Notes under the pieces: generated by a model
The model's database searches: none
Seen by the model: the letters and a program-made list of their open reading frames with translations, nothing else
What the model was told of the DNA's origin: nothing
Source of the DNA: Lachnospiraceae bacterium
GTDB lineage: Bacteria; Bacillota; Clostridia; Lachnospirales; Lachnospiraceae
Length of the DNA stretch: 64,000 nucleotides
Reading direction: 5' to 3'
Assembly (NCBI GenBank): GCA_900751995.1
Contig: CAADTP010000021.1
Span: 1 to 64,000 of the forward strand
Position numbers and translations under genes: made by a program
In this document: piece after piece, positions 51,583 through 59,934 of the stretch
How the letters are laid out: each line of letters opens with the position of its first letter
How positions within the stretch are numbered: position 1 is the first letter of the stretch

Positions 51583-51607
51583 CAATCCTTAGAATATCAA
51601 CTATAAT
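51579..51607 (+). promoter_or_regulatory. Perfect consensus promoter of the histidine operon
   Basis: -35 TTGACA at 51579-51584 and -10 TATAAT at 51602-51607 with a 17-base spacer, the exact sigma-A consensus. The -35 overlaps the recU stop codon. The leader of about 60 bases lacks a T-box or a histidine-rich leader peptide. Confidence 0.92.
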
Positions 51608-51675
51608 CTTTAGTGTTTTACAGAGTAGCATGGTAGCATACTAAAGTGTATGGCTGCCCACGAGGAGGACAAACT

Positions 51676-52794
51676 ATGCAGCGTATTTTTCATACACCGG
51701 AGGGTGTACGTGACATCTATGATGGAGAGTGCAGCCAGAAGCATCATCTGCAGGCGGAAATTTATAAAGTATTCCATTCTTATGGATATGAAGAGATAGA
51801 AACACCGGGGATCGAATATTTTGAGGTGTTCAGCAGTGAGGTAGGAACCGTTCCTTCCAAAGACCTGTATAAATTTTTTGACAGAGAAGGCAACACTCTG
51901 GTATTGAGACCGGACTTTACCCCGTCTGTATCCAGAGCATGTGCGACGTATTTTAATCCGGATCAGCAGGTAGTGACACTGTGTTACACCGGAAATACAT
52001 TTGTAAATAACTCAAGCTATCAGGGAAGGCTCAAAGAAACGACGCAGATGGGCGTTGAGCGTATCGGAGATGATTCTCCGGAGGCAGATGCAGAACTGCT
52101 TGCCATGACGATCGAGAGCCTTCTGGCCTCAGGCCTTACTGAATTTCAGGTCAGTGTAGGGCAGGTGGATTATTTCAAATCCCTTCTTCGGGAGGCAGAT
52201 CTTGAAGAAGAGGCAGAAGAGCGTCTTCGTTCTTTGATCTCTCAGAAGAATTATTTTGCAGTAGAGGATCTGGTAAAGGAACAGAATCTTCCGGAATCTC
52301 TGGAAAAAGCTTTCCGCGAACTGCCGCATCTGTTCGGTTCCAGCGAGGTGCTTGCAAAAGCCAGAAGTCTGACAGAAAATAAATGTGCGATCGCGGCTGT
52401 AGAAAGACTGGAAGAAATCTATGAGATTCTTAAGATATACGGCTATGAAAAATATGTAAGCTTTGATCTTGGCATGCTCAGCAAGATCCAGTATTATACA
52501 GGAATCATTTTTCAGGCATATACCTATGGGATCGGCGAGCCGGTAGTAAAAGGCGGACGTTACAATGAGCTTCTGAAGCATTTCGGAAAACCGGCAGCTT
52601 CCATTGGTTTTGTTATTGTTGTAGACAGTCTTCTTATGGCACTTTCCAGACAGAAGATAAAGGTTATGGAGGATGAAGCTCCTCTGATCCTTACCTATAC
52701 AGAGAAAAACAGACGAGAAGCCATCCTGGAGGCACAGAGGCTTCGTAAAGAGGGAACCTGTGTAGCTCTGCGCTGTGAGAAGGAGGAAGACTGA
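51676..52794 (+). CDS. hisZ: ATP phosphoribosyltransferase regulatory subunit HisZ
   Basis: HisZ resembles histidyl-tRNA synthetase and is required by the short form of HisG. The 372-residue protein has RIFHTPEGVRDIYDGE, EEIETPGIEYFEVFSSEVG, LVLRPDFTPSVSRACAT (motif 2-like) and LSKIQYYTGIIFQAYTYGIG, VKGGRYNELLKHFGK (motif 3-like). It lacks a proper tRNA-binding C-terminal domain. ATG 51676 has GAGGAGG upstream; the frame opens 10 codons earlier. First gene of hisZGDB-IE. Confidence 0.93.
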   Translation: MQRIFHTPEGVRDIYDGECSQKHHLQAEIYKVFHSYGYEEIETPGIEYFEVFSSEVGTVPSKDLYKFFDREGNTLVLRPDFTPSVSRACATYFNPDQQVVTLCYTGNTFVNNSSYQGRLKETTQMGVERIGDDSPEADAELLAMTIESLLASGLTEFQVSVGQVDYFKSLLREADLEEEAEERLRSLISQKNYFAVEDLVKEQNLPESLEKAFRELPHLFGSSEVLAKARSLTENKCAIAAVERLEEIYEILKIYGYEKYVSFDLGMLSKIQYYTGIIFQAYTYGIGEPVVKGGRYNELLKHFGKPAASIGFVIVVDSLLMALSRQKIKVMEDEAPLILTYTEKNRREAILEAQRLRKEGTCVALRCEKEED

Positions 52795-52795
52795 G

Positions 52796-53437
52796 ATGAG
52801 ATACCTGACAATTGCACTGACAAAGGGAAGACTTGCCGAAAAAACTCTGGATATGCTGGAACAGATCGGGATCACCTGTGAGGAGATGAGAGACAAGAGT
52901 TCCCGTAAACTGATTTTTGTAAATGAAGAACTGAAGCTTCGTTTTTTCCTTGCAAAGGGACCGGATGTACCGACTTATGTAGAATACGGTGCAGCCGACA
53001 TCGGAGTGACAGGTAAGGATATTATCCTGGAAGAGGGAAGAAAGCTTTATGAGGTTATGGATCTTGGATTCGGCAAATGCCGGATGTGTGTCTGCGGACC
53101 GGAAAGTGCCAGAGAGCTTCTGCATAACAATCAGCTGATCCGTGTGGCAACTAAATATCCGAATATAGCAAAGGATTACTTCTATAATCAGAAGCATCAG
53201 ACGGTAGAGCTTATCAAACTGAATGGTTCTATCGAACTTGCACCGATCGTAGGACTTTCTGAGGTGATCGTAGATATTGTGGAAACAGGAAGTACGCTTC
53301 GTGAGAACGGTCTTAAGGTTCTTGAGGAAGTCTGCCCGCTTTCTGCAAGGATGGTCGTGAATCAGGTCAGCATGAAGATGGAGGGCGAAAGAATCCATAA
53401 GCTGATCACAGATCTCAGAAATGTGATGGATAAATAA
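52796..53437 (+). CDS. hisG: ATP phosphoribosyltransferase HisG (short form)
   Basis: First step of histidine synthesis: ATP plus PRPP to phosphoribosyl-ATP. The 213-residue protein shows TIALTKGRLAEKTLDML, GAADIGVTGKDIILE, IRVATKYPNIAKDYF and GSIELAPIVGLSEVIVDIVE with ETGSTLRENGL (PRPP site). The missing C-terminal regulatory domain marks it as the short form that needs HisZ, encoded just upstream. ATG 52796 is chosen; AGGAGG lies at 52781-52786. Confidence 0.96.
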   Translation: MRYLTIALTKGRLAEKTLDMLEQIGITCEEMRDKSSRKLIFVNEELKLRFFLAKGPDVPTYVEYGAADIGVTGKDIILEEGRKLYEVMDLGFGKCRMCVCGPESARELLHNNQLIRVATKYPNIAKDYFYNQKHQTVELIKLNGSIELAPIVGLSEVIVDIVETGSTLRENGLKVLEEVCPLSARMVVNQVSMKMEGERIHKLITDLRNVMDK

Positions 53438-53464
53438 ATACTGTTGACAGAAGGGATGATAACA

Positions 53465-54766
53465 ATGCGTACAGTAGCACTGACAAAAGAAAGTACAAAA
53501 GATATTTTGGAAAATCTTCTCAAAAGAAGTCCGAACAATTACGGAAAGTTTGAAGCCGCAGTAGATAACATTCTCAAAAATGTAAAAGAAAAAGGGGATG
53601 AAGCCCTTTTTGCCTATACGAAGGAATTTGACAAGACTGAAATCACCGGAGAAACGATCCGTGTTACAGAAGAAGAGATCAAAGAAGCCTATGAGGCAGT
53701 AGACCCGGCTCTGATCGAGGTGATCCGAAAAGCACTGGTGAACATCAGAAGTTATCACGAGAAACAGAGACAGAACAGCTGGTTTACCACAGAAGCAAAG
53801 GGAACCATGCTTGGTCAGAAGGTGACACCACTTGAGAGAGTCGGCGTTTATGTTCCGGGCGGAAAGGCGGTTTATCCTTCTTCGGTTCTTATGAACATTG
53901 TGCCGGCGAAGGTGGCAGGGGTAGACCAGATCGTGATGACGACACCTCCGGGAAAAGACGGAAAGGTCAATCCGTCCACTCTGGTAGCTGCAAAAGAAGC
54001 AGGAGCTGATGAAATCTACAAGGTCGGCGGCGCACAGGCGATCGGAGCACTTGCCTATGGAACAGAGAGTATTCCGAAGGTGGATAAGATCGTAGGACCT
54101 GGAAATATTTTTGTAGCTCTTGCAAAAAAAGCAGTCTACGGTTATGTCAGTATTGATTCTATCGCAGGACCGAGTGAGATCCTGGTTCTTGCAGATGAGA
54201 CAGCAAATCCAAGATATGTTGCAGCAGATCTTCTGTCCCAGGCAGAGCATGACGAGCTTGCCTCCGCGATCCTGATCACAACGAGCGGAGAGTTTGCAGC
54301 TAAGGTGAGTGAGGAAGTGGATGGCTTTGTCAAAGTCCTTTCCCGTAAAGAGATCATTCAGAAATCATTGGATAACTTTGGTTATATCCTGATCGCCGAA
54401 AATATGGATGAGGCGATCGAGGCAGCAAACGCCATCGCATCTGAACATATGGAAATTGTGACTGCAAATCCTTTTGAAGTCATGATGAAGGTAAGAAATG
54501 CCGGTGCGATCTTTATCGGAGAAAACAGCTCTGAACCGCTGGGAGATTATTTTGCAGGACCAAACCATGTACTGCCAACCAATGGAACCGCAAAGTTTTT
54601 CTCCGCACTTTCTGTAGACGATTTTGTAAAGAAATCCAGCATCGTATACTATTCAAGAGAAGCACTGCGAGAGATTCACAAAGACATTGAACAGTTTGCA
54701 TCTTCAGAGCAGCTGACAGCACATGCAAATTCTATTGCTGTACGTTTTGAGGATGAAGAACAGTAG
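53465..54766 (+). CDS. hisD: Histidinol dehydrogenase
   Basis: Final two oxidations from histidinol to histidine, zinc- and NAD-dependent. The 433-residue protein has GVYVPGGKAVYPSSVLMN, GGAQAIGALAYGTESIPKVD, GPGNIFVALAKKAVYG, GPSEILVLADETANP, DLLSQAEHDELASAIL (zinc ligands) and EHMEIVTANP. ATG 53465 has AAGGGAT upstream; earlier in-frame TTG and ATG are possible. Length is normal. Confidence 0.96.
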   Translation: MRTVALTKESTKDILENLLKRSPNNYGKFEAAVDNILKNVKEKGDEALFAYTKEFDKTEITGETIRVTEEEIKEAYEAVDPALIEVIRKALVNIRSYHEKQRQNSWFTTEAKGTMLGQKVTPLERVGVYVPGGKAVYPSSVLMNIVPAKVAGVDQIVMTTPPGKDGKVNPSTLVAAKEAGADEIYKVGGAQAIGALAYGTESIPKVDKIVGPGNIFVALAKKAVYGYVSIDSIAGPSEILVLADETANPRYVAADLLSQAEHDELASAILITTSGEFAAKVSEEVDGFVKVLSRKEIIQKSLDNFGYILIAENMDEAIEAANAIASEHMEIVTANPFEVMMKVRNAGAIFIGENSSEPLGDYFAGPNHVLPTNGTAKFFSALSVDDFVKKSSIVYYSREALREIHKDIEQFASSEQLTAHANSIAVRFEDEEQ

Positions 54767-54775
54767 GAGGAATAG

Positions 54776-55363
54776 ATGACCAGAGAAGCATCTGTAGAAA
54801 GAAATACAAAAGAAACAGAGATCAAACTGAAGTTGGTTCTGGATGGGACCGGATACTCAGACATTGAAACAGGAGTGGGATTTTTTGACCATATGCTTGA
54901 CGGATTTGCACGTCACGGACTCTTTGACTTAAGCGTACGAGTACATGGAGATCTTAAGGTAGACGACCATCACACCATTGAGGATACGGGAATCGTCCTC
55001 GGAAATGCGATCAAAGAAGCTGCGGGAGACAAAAAGGGCATCCGCCGCTATGGAAGCTGCATTCTTCCGATGGATGAGGTCCTTGTCCTCTGTGCAGTCG
55101 ATCTGTCCGGACGTCCGTATTTCTCCTGGGATGCAGAATTTACTTCTGAAAAGATCGGTGATATGGCAACGGAGATGGTGAAGGAATTTTTCTATGCGAT
55201 TTCGTATTCCTGCGGAATGAATCTTCATATCAAGGTACTGACAGGCGGGAACAGCCATCATGTGGCAGAGGCAATGTTCAAAAGCTTTGCCAAGGCACTG
55301 GATCAGGCAACATCTTTTGATCCAAGGATCACAGATGTACTTTCCACCAAGGGAAGTCTGTAA
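54776..55363 (+). CDS. hisB: Imidazoleglycerol-phosphate dehydratase
   Basis: Sixth step of the pathway. The 195-residue protein has GVGFFDHMLDGFARHGLFDL and VDDHHTIEDTGIVLGNAI, the His-rich metal-binding motifs, plus later CGMNLHIKVLTGGNSHHVAEA. It is the dehydratase only, without the histidinol-phosphatase fused in enterobacteria. GGAGGAAT precedes the ATG, 9 bases after hisD. Confidence 0.97.
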   Translation: MTREASVERNTKETEIKLKLVLDGTGYSDIETGVGFFDHMLDGFARHGLFDLSVRVHGDLKVDDHHTIEDTGIVLGNAIKEAAGDKKGIRRYGSCILPMDEVLVLCAVDLSGRPYFSWDAEFTSEKIGDMATEMVKEFFYAISYSCGMNLHIKVLTGGNSHHVAEAMFKSFAKALDQATSFDPRITDVLSTKGSL

Positions 55364-55381
55364 GACAGAGAGGATTGTCCT

Positions 55382-56662
55382 ATGAATAAAAAATTACTAA
55401 TTCCGTGTTTGTATTTACAGGCGGGCAAAGCAGTGACCGGTTTTGGACAGAGAAACCTGTTTGGTGATGGTGACGTAGAGAAACTGGCACGTTTTTACAG
55501 TGATAATGGAGCAGATGAGATTCTGGTCTTTGACTTTTCTTCGGGAGATGCAGAACATGAACAGGCAATCGCGAAGATCCGGGAAATCTGTGCGGCATCT
55601 GAAGTACCGGTTATGGCAGCCGGAAATATCAACCGCATGGAGGATGTCAAAAAACTGATCTATGCCGGATGTGCCAGGGTTGTTCTGAATTTTGCAAAAA
55701 ACAGTAATGTGGAGCTTCTCGAAGGAATGTCCAGGCGTTTTGGAAAAGAGAAGATGCTGGTATGTATCTCCTCACTTGAGGAATATGAGGATCATAAAGA
55801 AATGATTTGTGAGTATGCTTCCGGGATTCTTGCGCTGGACGCAGTGCCGAAGATGCAGGAAGGTTCCAGGCTGCCGGTAATCTTCCATACAGAAGAAAGC
55901 AATGCAGAGTCACTGCAGTCGCTTCTTTTGGATCCTCTGATCGGAGGGCTGAGCGGAAGCTTTATCAGTGCACCGGAAACAGATCTCAATGAATTTAAGC
56001 AGAACTGTAAGGAAGCCGGAATCCCGGTCAATACCTATGAGAGTGCGATCAGCTGGTCTGAGTTTAAGCTAAACGGTGACGGAATGGTTCCGGTCATTGT
56101 ACAGGATTATAAAACCGATCAGGTGCTGATGCTGGCTTATATGAACGAAGAAGCCTTTAATATGACGGTCAGAACCGGCAAAATGACTTACTGGAGCCGC
56201 AGCCGCCAGGAACTCTGGATCAAAGGACTGACTTCCGGACATTTTCAGTATGTGAAATCCTTGCATTTGGACTGTGATAATGATACAATTCTTGCGAAGG
56301 TAGATCAGATTGGTGCAGCCTGCCATACAGGAAGCAGGTCCTGCTTTTTTAAAGAACTGATAAAAAAAGAATATGACGATACGAATCCTCTCAGAGTTTT
56401 TCAGGATGTTTATCAGGTGATCGCAGACCGCAAGGCACATCCGAAGGAGGGTTCTTATACGAACTATCTTTTTGACAAAGGAATCGACAAGATCCTCAAG
56501 AAAGTCGGCGAGGAGTGCACAGAAATCGTGATCGCAGCAAAAAATCCGGACAAAGAAGAAATCAAATATGAGATTTCAGATTTTCTGTACCATGCCATGG
56601 TGCTGATGGTAGAGAAAGGTGTTACCTGGGAGGATATTACCCGGGAGCTTGCCCGCAGATAA
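55382..56662 (+). CDS. hisI: HisIE with an N-terminal degenerate HisF-like domain
   Basis: Three domains in 426 residues. HisI (about 225-325, phosphoribosyl-AMP cyclohydrolase) has MTYWSRSRQELWIKG and the zinc-site segment DCDNDTILAKVDQIGAACH. HisE (about 335-426, phosphoribosyl-ATP pyrophosphatase) has KKVGEECTEIVIAAKNPD and YEISDFLYHAMVLM. The N-terminal ~205 residues align with HisF/HisA barrels (IPCLYLQAGKAVTGFGQ, VFDFSSGDAEHEQ, PVMAAGNINRMEDVKKLIYA), but the catalytic aspartates equivalent to HisF D11 and D130 are Y11 and S130, so this part is probably not catalytic. hisC, hisH, hisA and hisF are not in this operon. Confidence 0.93.
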   Translation: MNKKLLIPCLYLQAGKAVTGFGQRNLFGDGDVEKLARFYSDNGADEILVFDFSSGDAEHEQAIAKIREICAASEVPVMAAGNINRMEDVKKLIYAGCARVVLNFAKNSNVELLEGMSRRFGKEKMLVCISSLEEYEDHKEMICEYASGILALDAVPKMQEGSRLPVIFHTEESNAESLQSLLLDPLIGGLSGSFISAPETDLNEFKQNCKEAGIPVNTYESAISWSEFKLNGDGMVPVIVQDYKTDQVLMLAYMNEEAFNMTVRTGKMTYWSRSRQELWIKGLTSGHFQYVKSLHLDCDNDTILAKVDQIGAACHTGSRSCFFKELIKKEYDDTNPLRVFQDVYQVIADRKAHPKEGSYTNYLFDKGIDKILKKVGEECTEIVIAAKNPDKEEIKYEISDFLYHAMVLMVEKGVTWEDITRELARR

Positions 56663-56676
56663 CAGGAGATCATGTA

Positions 56677-57411
56677 GTGAAAACAGAAAACGAAAAGTTA
56701 TATATCGTCATACCGGCATATAATGAGCGTGATAATATCTATCAGGTGCTGGATGACTGGTATCCGGTGGTGGAGAAACATTGCGGAGGAGGAGAATCCC
56801 GTCTGGTCGTGATCGATGACGGAAGTAAGGACGATACGTATGCGATCATGCAGGAATATGCGAAGACGCATCCGCTGTTTCAGCCTCTGACCAAGCCTAA
56901 TGGCGGCCATGGTGCAACGGTATTATATGGTTATCGTTATGCACTGAAGCAGGGAGCAGATTATATTTTCCAGACAGATTCTGATGGTCAGACACTGCCG
57001 GAGGAGTTTGAGCCATTCTGGGAGCAGAAGGAATCCTACGATATGGTGATTGGATGGAGAAATAAGCGTCAGGACGGCGAAAACCGTATTTTTGTCACAA
57101 AGACCCTTCGTTTTGTGATCCGCATCTGTTTCGGAGTTTCCGTGACAGATGCCAACACACCGTTCCGTCTGATGCAGGCGGAGACACTTCAGAAATATAT
57201 CGGTCTTATTCCGAAGGACTTTAATCTTTCCAATGTCATTCTTTCTGTAATTTATGCAAAGAAAGGATGCAGGGTCAAATATATTCCGATCACATTCCGT
57301 CCGAGACAGGGTGGTGTGAATTCCATCAATATGAAAAAAATATTCGGAATCGGCAGACAGGCAGTCAGAGATTTCCGAAAAATAAATAAAGTATTATCCC
57401 GGGGAGTTTGA
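56677..57411 (+). CDS. Glycosyltransferase family 2
   Basis: The 244-residue protein has the GT-A fold of family 2: YIVIPAYNERDNIYQVLD, VIDDGSKDDTYAIMQEYA, FQTDSDGQTLPEEFEP (D-x-D) and FNLSNVILSVIYAKKGCRV. It resembles dolichol-phosphate/undecaprenyl-phosphate sugar transferases and lacks C-terminal membrane helices. The acceptor is unknown. It starts with GTG 56677, AGGAG 8 bases upstream, 14 bases after hisIE, so it is in the his transcript, perhaps only by position. A hairpin overlaps its stop codon. Confidence 0.88.
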   Translation: MKTENEKLYIVIPAYNERDNIYQVLDDWYPVVEKHCGGGESRLVVIDDGSKDDTYAIMQEYAKTHPLFQPLTKPNGGHGATVLYGYRYALKQGADYIFQTDSDGQTLPEEFEPFWEQKESYDMVIGWRNKRQDGENRIFVTKTLRFVIRICFGVSVTDANTPFRLMQAETLQKYIGLIPKDFNLSNVILSVIYAKKGCRVKYIPITFRPRQGGVNSINMKKIFGIGRQAVRDFRKINKVLSRGV

Positions 57412-57422
57412 TTCTCCGGGAT
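57396..57422 (+). terminator. Hairpin at the end of the glycosyltransferase gene
   Basis: ATCCCGGGGA (57396-57405) pairs with TCTCCGGGAT (57413-57422, one G-T), overlapping the gene's 3' end. The T tract is short. Confidence 0.55.
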
Positions 57423-57436
57423 TATTGTCGTATAAT
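57408..57436 (+). promoter_or_regulatory. Promoter of the beta-propeller gene
   Basis: -35 TTGATT at 57408-57413 and -10 TATAAT at 57431-57436, spacer 17. The -35 lies inside the hairpin above. Confidence 0.6.
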
Positions 57437-57505
57437 AAAAATACTTTATTTCTGCCGGGTTAGCAGGAAATGAATTAACAGGGGCAGCTTTTTGAGGAGA
57501 GGATT

Positions 57506-59446
57506 ATGGAACAGAAAAGAAATACACATATCAGGAAAAGCAGGTACAGTCCTAAAGTTACAGAGGAACATACTGTACATCCAGAGATGACAGAGAGACA
57601 GAAACTGAAGAAGAGTCTGTCTGAAACACAGAACGAAAAAAAACGAAAAACACAGAGTTCAGAGCAACCTGCAAGACCGGTACAGCATCAGACTGCTGCT
57701 TCCAGACATCGAAGCCGCCGCAGGAGGAGAAGATTCCGTCTGAAACCACAGTTTAAAATAGGAGGTATCCTGTTTCTGGTACTTCTGCTTGTTTTTGCCG
57801 GCGGCAGGATTTTTCTGTCTGGCAAACAAACAGACAACAAAAAGGTAAAGGCCGCAGCCTCCAAAGATGCAAAGGCAGCAGGGGATCTCGTGGAAATGGA
57901 GGTGACGAAGGAGATTTCCTTTGAGCCTCATTGTGTGGAGTCAACAAAACCGGAGAATCTGATCAGTTATACGAATATTGAGGTTGATGGAACGCAGCTT
58001 ACAAATATCTCGGATTATCGGCCGGAGAGTGATATTCAGTTTCAGGTAGGAGAGGATTACACCGATGTAGACGGGATCGTCACATTCAGGGGAAACAGTT
58101 TCCGTGATAATCCGACACATGGTTATGCGAATATGAATGATTATAAGCTTAACAGCTTATGGTCAGCAGACACAGGTTCTCTTGCCTCAGGAAATACAGT
58201 ATGGACAGGAAGTGGCTGGACAGGTCAGCCTCTGATGATGAAATGGCCAAAAGAAGTCAAAGCCCATATGAACATGACTGAGAAAGCCAAGGCAGATGAT
58301 GATCTGGTCGAGGTGATCTATGCCTGTATGGACGGAAATGTCTATTTCCTTGATCTGAAAACAGGTGAGAAAACGCGGGATCCTCTGTATCTTGGCTATA
58401 CATTCAAGGGTGCAGGTGCACTGGATCCGAGAGGTTATCCGATCATGTATGTCGGTGCCGGATACAACAGTGACGAGGGAACGGCGCGCGTTTTCGTTGT
58501 TAACCTGATCGACTGCAGTGTTATGTATACCTTTGGTGATAACGATGAATTTTCACTCAGAGGAAGTCTGAGCTTTTTCGACGGCTCTGCACTGGTAGAT
58601 GAAGAGACGGATACGCTGATCTATCCGGGAGAAAATGGAATTCTTTACCTTATCAGGCTGAATACCAGTTATGATGCAGCTGCCGGCTCCTTATCCATCA
58701 ATCCAGGCAGAATCGTGAAATGGCGTTATTATGGAACAAGAAGCAGTGGCGAGTCTTTCTGGCTTGGAATGGAGGACAGTGCTGCTGTCTATAAGGGCTA
58801 TGTCTTTATGACAGACAATGGCGGAAACCTGATGTGTCTGAACATAAATACCCTGCAGCTGGTATGGGTGCAGGATACGCTCGATGATTCCAACTCCACG
58901 CCGGTTCTGGAAATCGAAAACGGACATCTGTATCTGTATGTAAGTACTTCTTTCCGTCTGGGATGGAGAAGCAATGATTCTGCAACGATCCCAATCTGGA
59001 AGATCGATGCACAGACAGGCGAGATCATCTGGCATACGGATTATCAATGCTACACAGACGATGGTGTTTCCGGCGGCGTTCAGTCTACGATTGCCTGCGG
59101 AAAGAACAGCCTTTCTGATTACATATATGTCACAGTTGCCAAAACTTCTGACAATGCCTCGGGAGTCCTGGTCTGCCTGAAGAAATCTGACGGCTCCAAA
59201 GTCTGGGAGGATTCCTCCTCCTATGCCTGGTCTTCACCGGTCTGTGTTTACAATAAAGACGGAAACGGCAAAGTCCTCTACTGCAACAGTACGGGGGATG
59301 TCCGTCTGCTTGACGGCAAAACAGGAGAATTGAATGATAAACTGTCGATCAGTGACGGTGTGATCGAGGCCTCCCCGGCTGTGTATGACAGCTACATGGT
59401 TGTCGGCACCAGAGACTGCAAGATCTGGGGAATCCAGTTTAAGTAA
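57506..59446 (+). CDS. Membrane-anchored PQQ-like beta-propeller protein
   Basis: The 646-residue protein has a basic cytoplasmic N-terminus (including six arginines in a row at about 71-76), one membrane helix (about residues 84-105), and a large extracellular part with repeated beta-propeller blades: VYFLDLKTGEKTRDPLYL, ILYLIRLNTSYDA, NLMCLNINTLQLVWVQD, IPIWKIDAQTGEIIWHTDY, GVLVCLKKSDGSKVWED and DVRLLDGKTGELND. This pattern matches PQQ-binding-like domains that usually act as binding or scaffold modules. Nothing shows a redox cofactor. It has its own promoter and is followed by a repeat 3 bases after the stop. Confidence 0.85.
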   Translation: MEQKRNTHIRKSRYSPKVTEEHTVHPEMTERQKLKKSLSETQNEKKRKTQSSEQPARPVQHQTAASRHRSRRRRRRFRLKPQFKIGGILFLVLLLVFAGGRIFLSGKQTDNKKVKAAASKDAKAAGDLVEMEVTKEISFEPHCVESTKPENLISYTNIEVDGTQLTNISDYRPESDIQFQVGEDYTDVDGIVTFRGNSFRDNPTHGYANMNDYKLNSLWSADTGSLASGNTVWTGSGWTGQPLMMKWPKEVKAHMNMTEKAKADDDLVEVIYACMDGNVYFLDLKTGEKTRDPLYLGYTFKGAGALDPRGYPIMYVGAGYNSDEGTARVFVVNLIDCSVMYTFGDNDEFSLRGSLSFFDGSALVDEETDTLIYPGENGILYLIRLNTSYDAAAGSLSINPGRIVKWRYYGTRSSGESFWLGMEDSAAVYKGYVFMTDNGGNLMCLNINTLQLVWVQDTLDDSNSTPVLEIENGHLYLYVSTSFRLGWRSNDSATIPIWKIDAQTGEIIWHTDYQCYTDDGVSGGVQSTIACGKNSLSDYIYVTVAKTSDNASGVLVCLKKSDGSKVWEDSSSYAWSSPVCVYNKDGNGKVLYCNSTGDVRLLDGKTGELNDKLSISDGVIEASPAVYDSYMVVGTRDCKIWGIQFK

Positions 59447-59449
59447 ATC

Positions 59450-59476
59450 GTAACTGTTCAGTACCCTCACAGTTAC
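59450..59476. repeat. Inverted repeat after the beta-propeller gene (GTAACTGT family)
   Basis: Arms GTAACTGT (59450-59457) and ACAGTTAC (59469-59476) with an 11-base loop, starting 3 bases after the stop. Same 27-base layout as 7333-7359, with arm bases changed in a compensating way. Confidence 0.6.
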
Positions 59477-59536
59477 AGTATATAGCAAGCAGGCAGGTAG
59501 CTGCTGTTAATGAGAACAGCGACATTTATAAGCTGA

Positions 59537-59896
59537 GTGATCTTTATTTATTCTGTAAATTATATGGTAGATCTGACTCCGATCACATTCATCATAATAC
59601 TGGAACACCTTCTGATGGCAGCAGTCATTACGTTTTTTCTGCATTCAGGCTATCGGGAACTAAAAGAACACAGGAATAATAAGCTGAACAGAGTTATGGC
59701 AGATGCTAATGATCTGAAGAAGATAAATGATAATCTCGGTCATCAGAAGGGAGATGAACTGATCACGCAGATAGCCAGTTGTTTAAAGCAGGTGATCAAA
59801 AATGATGGAAACTGCTATAGGACTGGTGGAGATGAATTTGTTATCTGCGTAAAAGGAAAGACCAGACAGGAAATCGAAACCTATGTGACCTGCTGA
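59537..59896 (+). pseudogene. Remnant of a GGDEF diguanylate cyclase
   Basis: The 119-codon frame (GTG 59537 or ATG 59564) has one hydrophobic segment (about residues 15-36) followed directly by part of a GGDEF domain: VMADANDLKKINDNLGHQKGD and CYRTGGDEFVICVKG. The usual D-x-L-T-G-L-x-N-R segment between the membrane part and the first metal-binding aspartate is gone, and about the last 60 residues of the domain, including the I-S-x-G segment, are missing. No clear ribosome site is present. It looks like a diguanylate cyclase reduced by internal and 3' deletions. A short functional protein is possible but less likely. Confidence 0.7.
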
Positions 59897-59934
59897 AAAA
59901 GAACCGATAACTTTGATAAAAGAGAGGAGAATTT

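Noticed and set aside
51608..51675. T-box or his leader peptide before hisZ
   Set aside because: The leader is too short, has no T-box core sequence, and no histidine-rich short frame was found.
52691..54250. A 519-codon open frame antisense to hisG and hisD
   Set aside because: The encoded protein is rich in C, H, S and F with no domain pattern, and both plus-strand genes are complete.
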